A program made the position numbers and the translations under genes. The notes beneath the pieces are model-generated. The model saw only the letters and a list, made by a program, of their open reading frames with translations, was not told the origin of the DNA and did not search any database. From Neoechinorhynchus agilis (Eukaryota; Acanthocephala), in the NCBI GenBank assembly GCA_051530055.1, contig CM121341.1, forward strand, positions 1-64,000: a stretch of DNA of 64,000 nt, in the 5' to 3' direction. Positions 55,088 through 63,985 of the stretch are shown here, one piece after another (position 1 is the first letter of the stretch; each line of letters begins with the position of its first letter).

Positions 55088-55143
55088 ACACCCGGTAAAT
55101 GATTATTTATTAACGACGTTTCGAACCTCGTCGGCTTCATCAT
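55088..55143 (-). repeat. Penelope-type terminal sequence with hammerhead-like core
   Basis: On the minus strand: atgatgaagccgacgaggtt, then cgaaacgtcg, then ttaataaataatcatttacc and gggtg. This fits the hammerhead pattern UGAUGA - stem II (agcc/ggtt with a gacga loop) - CGAAAC. The C normally preceding UGAUGA is A here, so activity is doubtful. The same tail sequence, inverted, sits at 54071-54095. Confidence 0.55.
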
Positions 55144-55149
55144 CCGTTT

Positions 55150-55671
55150 GTTTGTTAGTTAACATGTAAAGTTTTGTGTTAGGTATTTGGAGAGCAGTAG
55201 AAATAAAATAAGCGAAAGCGGCGAACACTGCGGTACTCCAGTCAGAGGATATAATAACGTTTTTGAGGTGGCATGGTCGTAATAGAAAGATTTCGTGAAT
55301 AATGTATTATAGATTCTGGAGATAACATTGCAAGGAATGCAAAAAATGCTAGAATTTCCCTAATAAAATGAAGAGCTATTTTGCCAAATTCTAGAGACTC
55401 CTACGGTTAAAATAGCCCGGATGGGTATGCTTGAGTTACTAAAACTGGAATAAAAATAGGTTAGTACTAAGTAACGAAGGTTATTGGAATAATTAACAGA
55501 TTTTTTACCGTTTTTACCCCGAAAAAATCCGTGTCGATATATTGTATCCCCTCCAAGCATAGGGAGAGCAATTGAGCACCAGTTTTGCAAAAAGTAAATA
55601 GAATCCTGCGACAGAAGATTAAAAAATTTGGTGCCAGTGATGCTATTAGAAGAGGATAATTTTTGATTCAT
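55150..55671 (-). pseudogene. LINE reverse-transcriptase remnant (X4), weak
   Basis: Minus-strand translation near 55200-55330 gives GVPQCSPLSLILF preceded by CNVISRIYNTLFTKSFYYDH and SKTLLYPLT, typical of RT box B in APE-type LINEs (GVPQGSPLSPILF). The frame upstream to 55671 (103 codons) contains ILTVGVSRIW but no further recognised motif. Heavily decayed. Confidence 0.45.
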
Positions 55672-55689
55672 CGGTCATACTTTTAGGGT

Positions 55690-56155
55690 GTCATTAAGAA
55701 TCCGATCAGAACGGATTGCTACCAACCTGCGAAAAACTATGGATGGCCTATTGCATCTAGCACAACATAGTGAGTGAAATTCAGATACTGTACCAAGAAT
55801 ATTATCTAACGTGACGGATTTTTGACAGTTTGAAAGTTTCAGCTTCCAGTTCTTAAAATTTATCCTAGATAAAACGTTTCACCACCTAAGGAAAAAGTTC
55901 CTCACGGTTTCTAAAAAGCACTTTCATGTCTTTGTTGCTACCTGCATCTAACAGTCCAGTGGCGTTTCGAAGGAACTTTATGGAGAAGAACGTCGTTACC
56001 CTGTTTAGCTAAGTATAGTTATCACCCCAGAATACAAAAGGATCTGCTTTCACACGATCTAAAAGAAGACCTGTACTGGTTTATAGAGATAGATGTTAAC
56101 AGTCCTATAAATAAAGTTATTAATAAGAGGGGAACTTACTTAAGACTAACCTGAG
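55690..56155. other. Unrecognised stretch
   Basis: No gene, repeat or element similarity recognised; average base composition. Confidence 0.4.
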
Positions 56156-56302
56156 AAAATTGAAGGGATAAAAGGTTTCAAGGTCAACGTTCTCTCTCTC
56201 GACAACGTTCTCTCTCGTCAATCGTCAAAGATCAACGTTCTCTCTCTCGTCCGTCATAAACACTTGCAATCAATGCCGTAGCTAAAGCGCCCAACCTGTG
56301 AC

Positions 56303-57311
56303 ATGGACGATTGTCCGGTAAAAACTCAAATATTCGTCACAAATACTTGGGCAGCAGGCAGGAAATTTATTTGCGATTTCTGTACTGCCACCTTGCTCAA
56401 ACCCTGTTCTCCGGTTCCCCCCTTTTCAATAAGTACTCAAAAACTACCAACTCCCAAACTCCTATTCCCCAACCCCTTCCATCTTCAGTTTCCACACCCC
56501 AAACCTCCTCTTCTCCCTCACTTCACTCTTCAAATACTGTCCACCCATCCTTAGCTGTCGGCGCCTTCCAAGACTCCTCTCCACACTCAAATTCGACTTC
56601 TCTTCAACAATCTTCTCCCCTCCTTAATTCCGTTCCTATCATCTCGCATAACCCTCTTCCCTCGTCCCTGCATTCTAAGTCTCACTCTGCTCCACCATTA
56701 AAACCGAACCCCCTCCTCCTCGGCCTCATCTAAATCCCCCATCTCCTCTCTAGCACCCCGTACTGCTAGAAAAAACCATAAACCCCTTCCATCCTTCTAC
56801 GATTACGTTTCTACGTTGGCCCCATCAAAACCTTCCACTTTCTCTCCTGTACCTCGATTTTCCAGTAAAAAGCATACACCCCTACCATCCTTCAACGACT
56901 ACATTCAGCATCACTCGCCTCGTAAATTAACTCCTCCTAAACCCCTCTCATCCTTGCCTCGACTCATCTCTCATCTGCCTAAAACCACTAATCCGCACCC
57001 TACCAAATGTGGAAATTTTCGCTTCGCCCCTCAGAAGCGAAAAATACATTGGACGCTTACACTACCTCACCCCTTACCATAACCTCTTCAACTCCCAATA
57101 TCTTCTTTCCCCCCGAGTTCATACCGCATACACAGTTCCCACCCTTATGGTCCCTACACTCAAATATCCCCTTACTACAGTGTCCACCCACGAATCCATT
57201 ACCCCGAACTACCCCATCGGTCAACTCCCACCCCTTATCTCTCTGCGCAGCTTCAATCCTCTTTGTCAGTGTCCACCCCTCATGTGCCTTCTAAACATCC
57301 CTTTGCAATAA
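56303..57311 (+). CDS. X2 ORF1-like region, Pro/Ser-rich
   Basis: Overlapping open frames at 56303-56554, 56311-56733, 56816-57082 and 57007-57311. The start MDDCPVKTQIFVTNTWAAGR with FICDFCTA gives a possible CxxC; the rest is low-complexity Pro, Ser, Thr and Leu (PPLKPNPLLL, LSSLPRLISHLPKTTNPHP). Nucleic-acid-binding ORF1 proteins of APE LINEs are often this biased, but no fold is recognisable. At least two frame changes. Cytosine-rich base use sets it apart from its neighbours. Confidence 0.5.
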
Positions 57312-57805
57312 TCTTTTATTCCAACATCCGCAGCCTCCTCCCCAAACTGGATGAGCTCCATATAGTTGCCTCTTCTTGCAACGCCGACATCCTTGAAATT
57401 ACGGAAATATGGCTCTCACCCCATATCAAATTATCTGCCTTCCTTCCGAACTTTCAAGGTTTTCACCTCACAAGGGACTTCGAAACGGGGGAGGCAGTGC
57501 CTCTCTTTCTTACCATTGCTCTTCACCCTACCTTTTCATCTCCGACGATCTTGAATGGCTTCACATCTAACTTCATCTCCCCCCTCCGCAATGGCCAACG
57601 TGAGATCTCTATCGCTGGCCTATATCGACCTCCTTCCTCAAACATCCCCAACGCACTTCAACAAATAGACCACCTATTTACTGACCTACTTTACACTTCC
57701 TCAGATCACTTCATCATATTGGGCGATTTTAACAAACTGCCGATCACGCCTCCTCCTTATCCCTACATACGCCTTCCGCACTTTCCTCGCCTTTTCCGCC
57801 AATGA
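57263..57805 (+). CDS. X2 AP-like endonuclease (N-terminal domain of ORF2)
   Basis: 180 codons. Endonuclease motifs in order: FYSNIRSLLPKLDEL (Asn), ADILEITEIWLSP (Glu, from the TETWL motif), GLYRPPSSN and DHFIILGDFN (catalytic Asp and Asn). The His-containing SDH end of the domain and all RT are missing because of the internal deletion at about 57740, after which PPYPYIRLPHFPRLFRQ belongs to the C-terminal region. Nicks target DNA in intact relatives; this copy is defective. Confidence 0.8.
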   Translation: MSVSTPHVPSKHPFAIIFYSNIRSLLPKLDELHIVASSCNADILEITEIWLSPHIKLSAFLPNFQGFHLTRDFETGEAVPLFLTIALHPTFSSPTILNGFTSNFISPLRNGQREISIAGLYRPPSSNIPNALQQIDHLFTDLLYTSSDHFIILGDFNKLPITPPPYPYIRLPHFPRLFRQ

Positions 57806-58261
57806 TCTCCATTCCCTCGAAACCTTCCACAAGGGAGCAGCGAGAATATGCGGGACTTCACTCCCTTCCCTCGACGCCCACCTCCACTTCATTTTCCCTA
57901 AAAAAGCCCTCCGTCTTCTTAAACTCTCTCCACAATTTTCTTCTCTCATCACTAAATACTCTTCCCTCGTAAACACCCGTAACCCCAACCTTTTTCAACC
58001 CCCTCGATCTTACCACTTTCAACCAAAATTCTTTCCTCCCCCAAGCCCAATATTTCCTTAACAACCGGCGAACAAGGAAAGACTCCCAATCGGTCATTCT
58101 CCTGTAAAACTCCTTCAAAGACAAGTCCCACCTCCCTGCCTAAACATCCGACATCCAGACACCTTCAGAAAAGATAGATGCTGGCAAGTGTATGGATCGT
58201 TCTTAAATTAATAAAACGTGTTTATATATAAACGAAAGAGAGCGCGTTCAGTGTTTGCTTA

Positions 58262-58580
58262 TACGCAATGAGTCATTGGGTAGGCAGGATCATAGTGCAA
58301 CGTCGTGTCTAGCAAAGTCAAACAAAAATACTTGACTTGACTCGAAATAAGAAATTAATACTCCTCTTATTTACGAAGAGATCTAAGAATGAATTAGTGT
58401 TGTTTCTGACCAAATAAAAAGAGGGAGCCGGTGGTATCGTAAAGTCGAGATTTCTTACTGCGTTAACTATTGATTTAATCGATTTAAGTGAGGGATCATA
58501 AGAATCTCCAGCTATAAAATCGATGTTAGATTTGAGAAGCCACTTAAGCCTATTTTTAGTGCAGGGACATGCGTAAAATT
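58262..58580 (-). pseudogene. APE-type LINE endonuclease fragment (right arm)
   Basis: Minus strand: LKWLLKSNIDFIAGDSYDPS, LKSIKSIVNAVRNLDFTIPP, APSFYLVRNNTNSFLDLFVN. The layout GD-x-Y/N ... P-S ... LDLFV is that of the C-terminal part of AP-like endonucleases; the left arm has GDFN. Uninterrupted here, unlike 48378-48941. Confidence 0.6.
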
Positions 58581-58978
58581 GGGTATTTGCATTCTCTACT
58601 CCGGGATTAAGTGAACCTTTTTAAGATAAGGTGTCCGTTTGTCATCCTCCGCTGCAGAGTTAGCTTGCAAATTTTTTGAAACTAAATCCTTTTTCATCAA
58701 TCGTTCCATCTGGTTTAAAACATATTTTACATGCTGCCAGCTTTACAAATCGATTATAATTTTCATTCGGAGAAATTTAAAACTGCACTTTAAATCAATA
58801 ATGAATATTTTTCATATAATGCCTTAAAAAGAATAAAATCCATGATAACTTAAAGACCTCGAGCATGTCACAAATTATTTCGATTAAAAAATTATGATAA
58901 AAATTTAAACGTGCGCCAAATAATTTCACGGACTATATTTCTTCCGTTTTTTGTACATTGCAAATCGCCGTCTGTTTC

Positions 58979-59469
58979 CTATCGCTGCTTGTACATTCCG
59001 CGCATCGTTCTGTTTTGTTCGCTGATGAATTGAGCGATTTTGGAGCTGATGGTTTGTTTTAACCTTTTTACCGATGACCCGTGATGGTACCTAGGAGCCT
59101 CAATTAACGTGCAATACACGATCTGAACGATAGATATTGTTTGCTCAAGTACGACATCCTTCTTGCGGTTTGCTAGTAAGTTTCTGTATAAATCCACTTT
59201 GACCGCTTTGCACCGGCGAAGTGAGTTCATTGGACAAGTTTGGGCGATCGGAAGTTGAAATATGTGATGATGTTGTTGCTATTGCCGCACTCAAACGCTT
59301 TTCGGCTTCCATATCATCGGGAAAAGCGCCATCTGAAAAATGCGCTTCGCTTCCGGTCGATGTGGGGTTAACTCTCGACTTTGGGGTGAACTGATGAGCT
59401 TTCTTTTGTTTCAATGGTTTCTTTGGGTCCTGGGGAATCTTTGTCTTTGTCGGAAATAAAGAAAGTCAT
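58979..59469 (-). pseudogene. R2 5'-end fragment (copy F, right arm)
   Basis: Inverted partner of 47376-47973. The ATG is at 59469 inside the 28S stub. Same Ser/Thr-rich segment (RLSAAIATTSSHISTSDRPN) and the finger scrap LRRCKAVKVDLYRNLLANR in another frame. A frame change near 59400 differs from the left arm. Confidence 0.75.
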
Positions 59470-59551
59470 TGTTACGTCCACCGTTTACCCGCGTGTTTGT
59501 AAGTTTTTTCGATTCAAAACGTCTCTAATTAGATGACGAGTCATTTGGCTA
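59465..59551 (-). other. Head-to-tail R2 junction built from two 28S stubs (right arm)
   Basis: Reading the minus strand: 59551-59520 28S downstream stub (tagccaaatgactcgtcatc...), 59519-59494 linker, 59493-59465 28S upstream stub. R2 copy D ends on one side and copy F begins on the other. Differs from 47293-47380 at a few bases. Confidence 0.88.
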
Positions 59552-59696
59552 AATTCGCATTTATTAGATTTTATCATATAAATGTTTATACATTAAATCT
59601 TATAATTTGCTTGTCATCTTTGGCTTGATTTTGTTATTTGCTTGTTTGCTTATCTATTTTTGTGTTGCTCTTGAATTGATTTAATAATTCAATAAT

Positions 59697-60188
59697 TCAA
59701 TTGTTAATTGTTTTCGGGTATCGAAGCAAGAAGGTGTGTCCCATAAAATTGTTGTAGACTTTAATGTACTGCTCCGCTGCTGTTTTTGCCATGTTCAGGG
59801 CGGTATTTTTGGATAAATTAAACTCTCGTAATCTTCTTAATAGTGCTGCTGAGTAGGTTCCTCTTGCCCCAACTGCCAACCCAATAGTTTTAACATCATG
59901 TTTTCTTAAATTGTATTTGGCAGCTACGTTCTCGACTATTACACTGTACTTGTTTTCCTTCTCGGCCATGATATTCTCTCCTCGCTCGTTTGTCGTTTCG
60001 TAATAAACTGCAAAATCGATTATGTTTGCTTTCTTCTGATGTCGGTCGATGAGAATGAGATCTGGTTTGTAGAGTTGACCTTGCTTATCGTGTATACGGT
60101 TCTCGGTGTGAATCTCCCACCGAGAGCCCCATCGCTTCTGTAGAGCCCATGTAAAGCGTTCTTGAACCGCATCATGACGCTCTACCAT
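59697..60188 (-). CDS. R2 copy D, restriction-like endonuclease
   Basis: RHDAVQERFTWALQKRWGSR, ENRIHDKQGQLYKPDLILID (PD), KANIIDFAVYYETTNERGEN (D), KTIGLAVGARGTYSAALLRR and TALNMAKTAAEQYIKVYNNF. Just upstream, in another frame near 60250, the knuckle CRHCTAPAETQLHVLNLC is readable. The natural R2 stop falls at the TAA ending this frame, leaving a normal 3' UTR, unlike the copy at 1-2298. Confidence 0.88.
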   Translation of the reverse strand: MVERHDAVQERFTWALQKRWGSRWEIHTENRIHDKQGQLYKPDLILIDRHQKKANIIDFAVYYETTNERGENIMAEKENKYSVIVENVAAKYNLRKHDVKTIGLAVGARGTYSAALLRRLREFNLSKNTALNMAKTAAEQYIKVYNNFMGHTFLLRYPKTINN

Positions 60189-60390
60189 TTTGGTTGTGCT
60201 TTTCGGGCAGAGATTTAGGACATGTAGTTGTGTCTCTGCTGGCGCCGTACAATGCCTGCACTACTTACTTCGGGCATGGTCCATTCTTGAAAGATTTGAT
60301 GCTACCTTTAGCAGTTGATACCGCATTTTTACCCGCATTGTATAATTGTGATTGTTGTCCTGACGGTATCGAAAGCTTAGCGCCGTATGA

Positions 60391-61698
60391 TCAAGATGCC
60401 CTCCTGTAAACGCGTTTATTCCAAGAGATTGGGTAGACGCTTCTTCTCACCTTTTTTTCCAGGTATTTTGTATACGCATTCCTCATGTTTTCGACTGTGA
60501 AGTCGGCCGATGATCCAGCGATGCTGACGAGATATTCCTCGAGATTTTTATAGATACGCTGATCTTCATCCATGTCATGATAGTGCGATTTTGCTGCAAG
60601 ATAAGTCTTTATTCTTGAACTCATAACAAAGTGTTTAATAGACGGGAAGCCAAGTCCACCCTTGCATAGTGGTAAGAATAATACTCCATCATTTAAAAAA
60701 TGGGGCAAAAATAAGAGCTTCTTTAGTTTCGTCCTCCAAAGTTGTTCAATCTTGTTTAAGGAGGTTGACGAAATGTCATGTGCCGCTTGTAATCTTGATA
60801 CGAGGCTCGGGAGTCCATAATCATTTATCATGTGAGCTGCTTGTGTCGGACTTAGGCCAGCCGCCTTTGTTTCATCAAAAAGTCTTGAGAGTTCCGCGGA
60901 CATCTCTTCAATATTGGTGGGCTTCCATGGTGTACCGCCCAGATATTTAATCGGGTCTCCGTCTATTATTGTAGTAAGTTTCGCTTCTCCAATGTAAGCG
61001 GTTTGTTCTCTCTCGACGACCAGTTTGTTATAAACAAAGCGTTGGTGGTAAGTCCTGCATTTGTTAGGCGATAAATTCAGTCCTTTCTTAGAAAGTCCCT
61101 CGTTCATGATGTCAATCATTTGTTGCAGATGCCTCATACTTTCGGCAATTAAGAGAATATCATCTGCATACACTAGCTGGCTTAAGCGACCGCTTCTGGT
61201 TGAGCACCCCAACCCTAGTTCGTCAACCTGTCGCAGGACATCGTCAATGCAAAGTGCAAAAACGAATGGCGAAAGTGGGTCTCCCTGTTTCACGCCACGA
61301 TGAAACTTAATTGGGTCCGATGGTCTTGAACTAGGGAGGTGGAGCCGGGTGTATGAAGTACTAAACACCTCCATCAGATACCGCCGCATGTATATTGGGC
61401 AGTTGTGCGCAACTAGTGCATTGTGTATTGTTTCATGGCTTACGGAGTCGAAGGCAGATTTGATGTCAAAAACTGCCAATGCAATTTGCTTCCTATCTAA
61501 CCTCTTCTTTTTCATCAAATCCCTCAAAATGAGGAGATTTGAATTGCACGCTGTGCTGTCAAACGCCGTCTGGCTATCGTGCAAACTGCAGCACTTCCTT
61601 AATCTTTCCAGCATAACCCGATGCACAATACGAAGTAGAATAGATGATATTGTGATCGGTCTCCAGCCGGACATTGAATTCAAAGATTCATTTTTCAT
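60391..61698 (-). CDS. R2 copy D, reverse transcriptase and thumb
   Basis: 435 codons. SMSGWRPITISSILLRIVHR, box A AVFDIKSAFDSVSHETIH, box B RGVKQGDPLSPFVFALCID, box C QLVYADDILLIAES, KGLNLSPNKCRTY, GDPIKYLGGTPWKPTNIEEM, the thumb GLSPTQAAHMINDYGLPSLV and KLKKLLFLPHFLNDGVLFLP, then LCKGGLGFPSIKHFVMSSRI. All catalytic Asp residues are present. The frame ends near 60391 where the FRYRQ region shifts frame. Confidence 0.92.
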   Translation of the reverse strand: MKNESLNSMSGWRPITISSILLRIVHRVMLERLRKCCSLHDSQTAFDSTACNSNLLILRDLMKKKRLDRKQIALAVFDIKSAFDSVSHETIHNALVAHNCPIYMRRYLMEVFSTSYTRLHLPSSRPSDPIKFHRGVKQGDPLSPFVFALCIDDVLRQVDELGLGCSTRSGRLSQLVYADDILLIAESMRHLQQMIDIMNEGLSKKGLNLSPNKCRTYHQRFVYNKLVVEREQTAYIGEAKLTTIIDGDPIKYLGGTPWKPTNIEEMSAELSRLFDETKAAGLSPTQAAHMINDYGLPSLVSRLQAAHDISSTSLNKIEQLWRTKLKKLLFLPHFLNDGVLFLPLCKGGLGFPSIKHFVMSSRIKTYLAAKSHYHDMDEDQRIYKNLEEYLVSIAGSSADFTVENMRNAYTKYLEKKVRRSVYPISWNKRVYRRAS

Positions 61699-62561
61699 CC
61701 CAGCCAGGACTTTGGTGGAGAACCAACTTGTATGACGGAGTTGACCAGGATTGTAAGCCCCACAAGGTGCTTGTCGAACGCACGAATTTCACGAAGTGTT
61801 ATCTTATCAGGACCGACGGAACTGCTTGACTTTATGCCGCGGATCGCAGCTTGTAATTCGTCTACGGTTACAGCTGGCCATAATTCCTGCAACGAAAGTA
61901 GATCACGCGGACCAGAATTGACATGGAAGATACGAGTTGTAACTTTGGAATCCTCGATTAGTGAGCGTAAGTGTTTTACACAGTCCGATTGTGGGATAGT
62001 AGGCTGGCGGTTTTCGTCCGACTTAAATATCAAGTTGGCAAGTCGACTTGTATTATTGAAATAAAGAGCGCGATATCACCTTTTGACAATATCATTTGAC
62101 TGCTTCGAGTTCAGACCTCGAGAACGCTTGCAAGGATAGGTTTCAGAATCGTCGATCCAGACGTTAAATGATGAATTTGAGACCTTTCGAGATCGGATTC
62201 GAATTGGGACATCATCGTTTGGAGTATAAATTACAAAGTCACATTGATAGGCAGTCGCTGCGGCCCAAAGTATGAAGTAAACTGACAGTTCGTTGTCGTT
62301 TTTGAGGCAATCCAGTATGTCATTTAGCGCGAGATTTGCGTCCGGGAGCATTTTAACAACATGCTCAAAATATTGACATTCACGTAAAACAGAATCCAAG
62401 ATGCGATCCTTTACTCTCCGCCACTGTGTAGGGTTTCTGTGAACGTGAAAGGCGGCGGTCGCCAGTGCATGGTTGAATTTTTCTTCAACTTTACAATTTT
62501 TAGGCCGAGACTGCGCGCACGGGACATTGCTGGGCATTCGAGAGACCCTTGTCGCCCGCAT
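61695..62561 (-). pseudogene. R2 copy D, N-terminal conserved block and RT fingers
   Basis: Two overlapping parts. 62561-62076: SRPKNCKVEEKFNHALATAA, FHVHRNPTQWRRVKDRILDS, YFILWAAATAYQCDFVIYTP, PIRIRSRKVSNSSFNVWIDD. 62033-61695: MIFKSDENRQPTIPQSDCVK, ELWPAVTVDELQAAIRGIKS, SVGPDKITLREIRAFDKHLV, NSVIQVGSPPKSWLG. A frame change separates them near 62060, and another lies near 61697 before the RT. Confidence 0.85.
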
Positions 62562-63907
62562 TTTAAGTAAAATTGATATCGCTCACTCATTGAATCTATA
62601 AATTCCTGATTAATTGGACCGGTTTGATTACGTAGCACTTGAGATTCATTGCTTAGAAAGAGGCGGTAGCGTGGATGAATATCCGGTCGTTGAAGACAAT
62701 TGAGGATAAATTCATGTCCCTCTTGTGCCGAAAACGCACATGCCCCAATATGGGGTGTAGGCACCTGATGCAGGTTTGCACGATCACTCGATTTACAAAT
62801 TCTTGAGGTAGATGTTTGAGTTGAGGTAGGTATCATTGTTGAGGTTGGAATATGAGTCGAAGCATGTCTGACTGTGTAAATTCCTGGGTTTAATGCATCG
62901 CCATTGCGCCGAGCGTCATTGTGCACAGTATTTGGAGAAAGGTGAGAAGATATAACATCTGTTTCATCGCTGCTTTCGGTAAAAACCTTTACTTCCTGCA
63001 GAACACAATCAATCGAATCGTCGACCGTTCGGCGTGTCTTCTTAGGCGAGTCTTGTAATAGGTTATCTCCTTGATTTGGTAGCCCTGACAGTCGTTTCCG
63101 AGAGATTATGTTGAACGCTTCTGAGGTGTAGCGGTTGTAATTGAGGCAATTTTCTGACTCCTCCGGTTTGCACGAAGATTTTAAGTCCCTATCTTTGGAA
63201 ACGGACTGGCAGTGTGTAACGTGAGAACGAATAGCTGGAAGTGTATCGTATTGAACAGCGTACGCTGGGCATTGAAAGGTGATCGAATTTGATTTGTGGA
63301 CGTTCTCCAAATGGCCTACAAGAGAGTTATAACGTCCTTTTCCAACGAGCGAAGGTTCGCATGCCGGACAAGGAGCTGGATCGTCTTCTCCTGATTTGTA
63401 TAAAATGATTGCGGATGGTGCCGGATTGACATTGGCATGAGGATTTGCAGAACTCAAAACCATGTTTCTGAATTTTTCCATTTGGATTGCTTTGCATCGT
63501 CGGAAATGTAGTCCAACACTCCGAGATTCGCGATGCCCGAATCTGTCACAAATGGGACATACCCAAATCACCTCCGCGTATTCATGGGCCCCATGTAGGT
63601 GTGCGAGTAGCAGCTTGAACTTGGACTGTCCAACACATCCGAGACTCCATACCGGGCAAAGAAGCATGTTGATTTGGTCGATCGGGTAATGAAGTCTTAT
63701 TGTTTTGCCTGTTGGATTATTGCTGCTCGGTCTTTGGCCGCACTCGGTTTTCGGTTGTTTGTTCATTTGATGATGTTGCTGTTGCTGTTGGTCCGAACGA
63801 TGAGCGTCATCTAAAGATGAGCGCTTAGCAACCGATGGACGCGGGGCCACTAATGACTCCGAATATTCGTCGATGATTTTCAGGGTAGATTTTTGTGAGG
63901 AAGTCAT
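62411..63907 (-). CDS. R2 copy D, N-terminal zinc-finger region
   Basis: Starts at the ATG (63907) that lies in 28S-derived aactATGac; the frame is also open a few codons upstream. Three fingers: CPVWSLGCVGQSKFKLLLAH with LHGAHEYAE (first; degenerate ligands), CPICDRFGHRESRSVGLHFR with RC, and CPACEPSLVGKGRYNSLVGH with NVHKSN, continuing into CPAYAVQYDTLPAIRSHVTH. A long Ser/Thr-rich linker follows (THIPTSTMIPTSTQTSTSRI), then DIHPRYRLFLSNESQVLRNQ and LKCGRQGSLECPAMSRARSL. A glutamine run (DQQQQQHHQ) lies near residue 45. Fingers of this kind direct R2 to its 28S target. Confidence 0.88.
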   Translation of the reverse strand: MTSSQKSTLKIIDEYSESLVAPRPSVAKRSSLDDAHRSDQQQQQHHQMNKQPKTECGQRPSSNNPTGKTIRLHYPIDQINMLLCPVWSLGCVGQSKFKLLLAHLHGAHEYAEVIWVCPICDRFGHRESRSVGLHFRRCKAIQMEKFRNMVLSSANPHANVNPAPSAIILYKSGEDDPAPCPACEPSLVGKGRYNSLVGHLENVHKSNSITFQCPAYAVQYDTLPAIRSHVTHCQSVSKDRDLKSSCKPEESENCLNYNRYTSEAFNIISRKRLSGLPNQGDNLLQDSPKKTRRTVDDSIDCVLQEVKVFTESSDETDVISSHLSPNTVHNDARRNGDALNPGIYTVRHASTHIPTSTMIPTSTQTSTSRICKSSDRANLHQVPTPHIGACAFSAQEGHEFILNCLQRPDIHPRYRLFLSNESQVLRNQTGPINQEFIDSMSERYQFYLKCGRQGSLECPAMSRARSLGLKIVKLKKNSTMHWRPPPFTFTETLHSGGE

Positions 63908-63954
63908 AGTTACGTCCACCGTTTACCCGCGCTTAAATTAATTTCTTCACTTTA

Positions 63955-63985
<31 letters not shown>

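Larger units (their letters stand above)
56160..58200 (+). mobile_element. APE-type LINE, family X, copy X2 with internal deletion
   Basis: 5' region with repeated tcaacgttctctctctcg-like blocks (56188-56246), then a Pro/Ser-rich ORF1-like region, then the AP-endonuclease (57263-57735). At about 57740 the sequence jumps from GDFN to the C-terminal end of the family (RLPHFPRLFRQ... then SIPSKPSTREQ in another frame), the same end as X1 at 28780-28960, removing nearly all RT. It continues to about 58190 (CLNIRHPDTFRKDRCW). Several frame changes follow the deletion. Confidence 0.75.
47293..59551. repeat. Inverted duplication 4 (R2 junction, R2 5' fragment, APE fragment)
   Basis: Left arm 47293-48941, right arm 58262-59551, loop 48942-58261. 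Paired positions sum to 106952 in the R2 part (47722 with 59230). The left arm is longer mainly because of a U-family insertion at 48481-48712. The outer end is the R2 3' junction; the inner end is at cattgcgta. The copies next to the outer ends (R2 E and R2 D) are also the same family in mirror orientation but more diverged. Confidence 0.88.
59552..63907 (-). mobile_element. R2 retrotransposon, near full length (copy D)
   Basis: The most complete R2 here. Its 5' flank is 28S reaching the window end; its 3' flank is a 28S stub. All parts are present in order: zinc fingers (63907-62411), N-terminal conserved block (62561-62076), fingers (62033-61695), RT and thumb (61698-60391), CCHC knuckle (about 60250), endonuclease (60188-59697), and a ~145 bp 3' UTR with a-rich tail ending aataaatgcgaatt. 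About four frame changes or stops. YADD and KPD..D are intact. Confidence 0.93.

Noticed and set aside
57366-57554. Second frame inside the X2 endonuclease
   Set aside because: Shadow of the endonuclease frame, without motifs.
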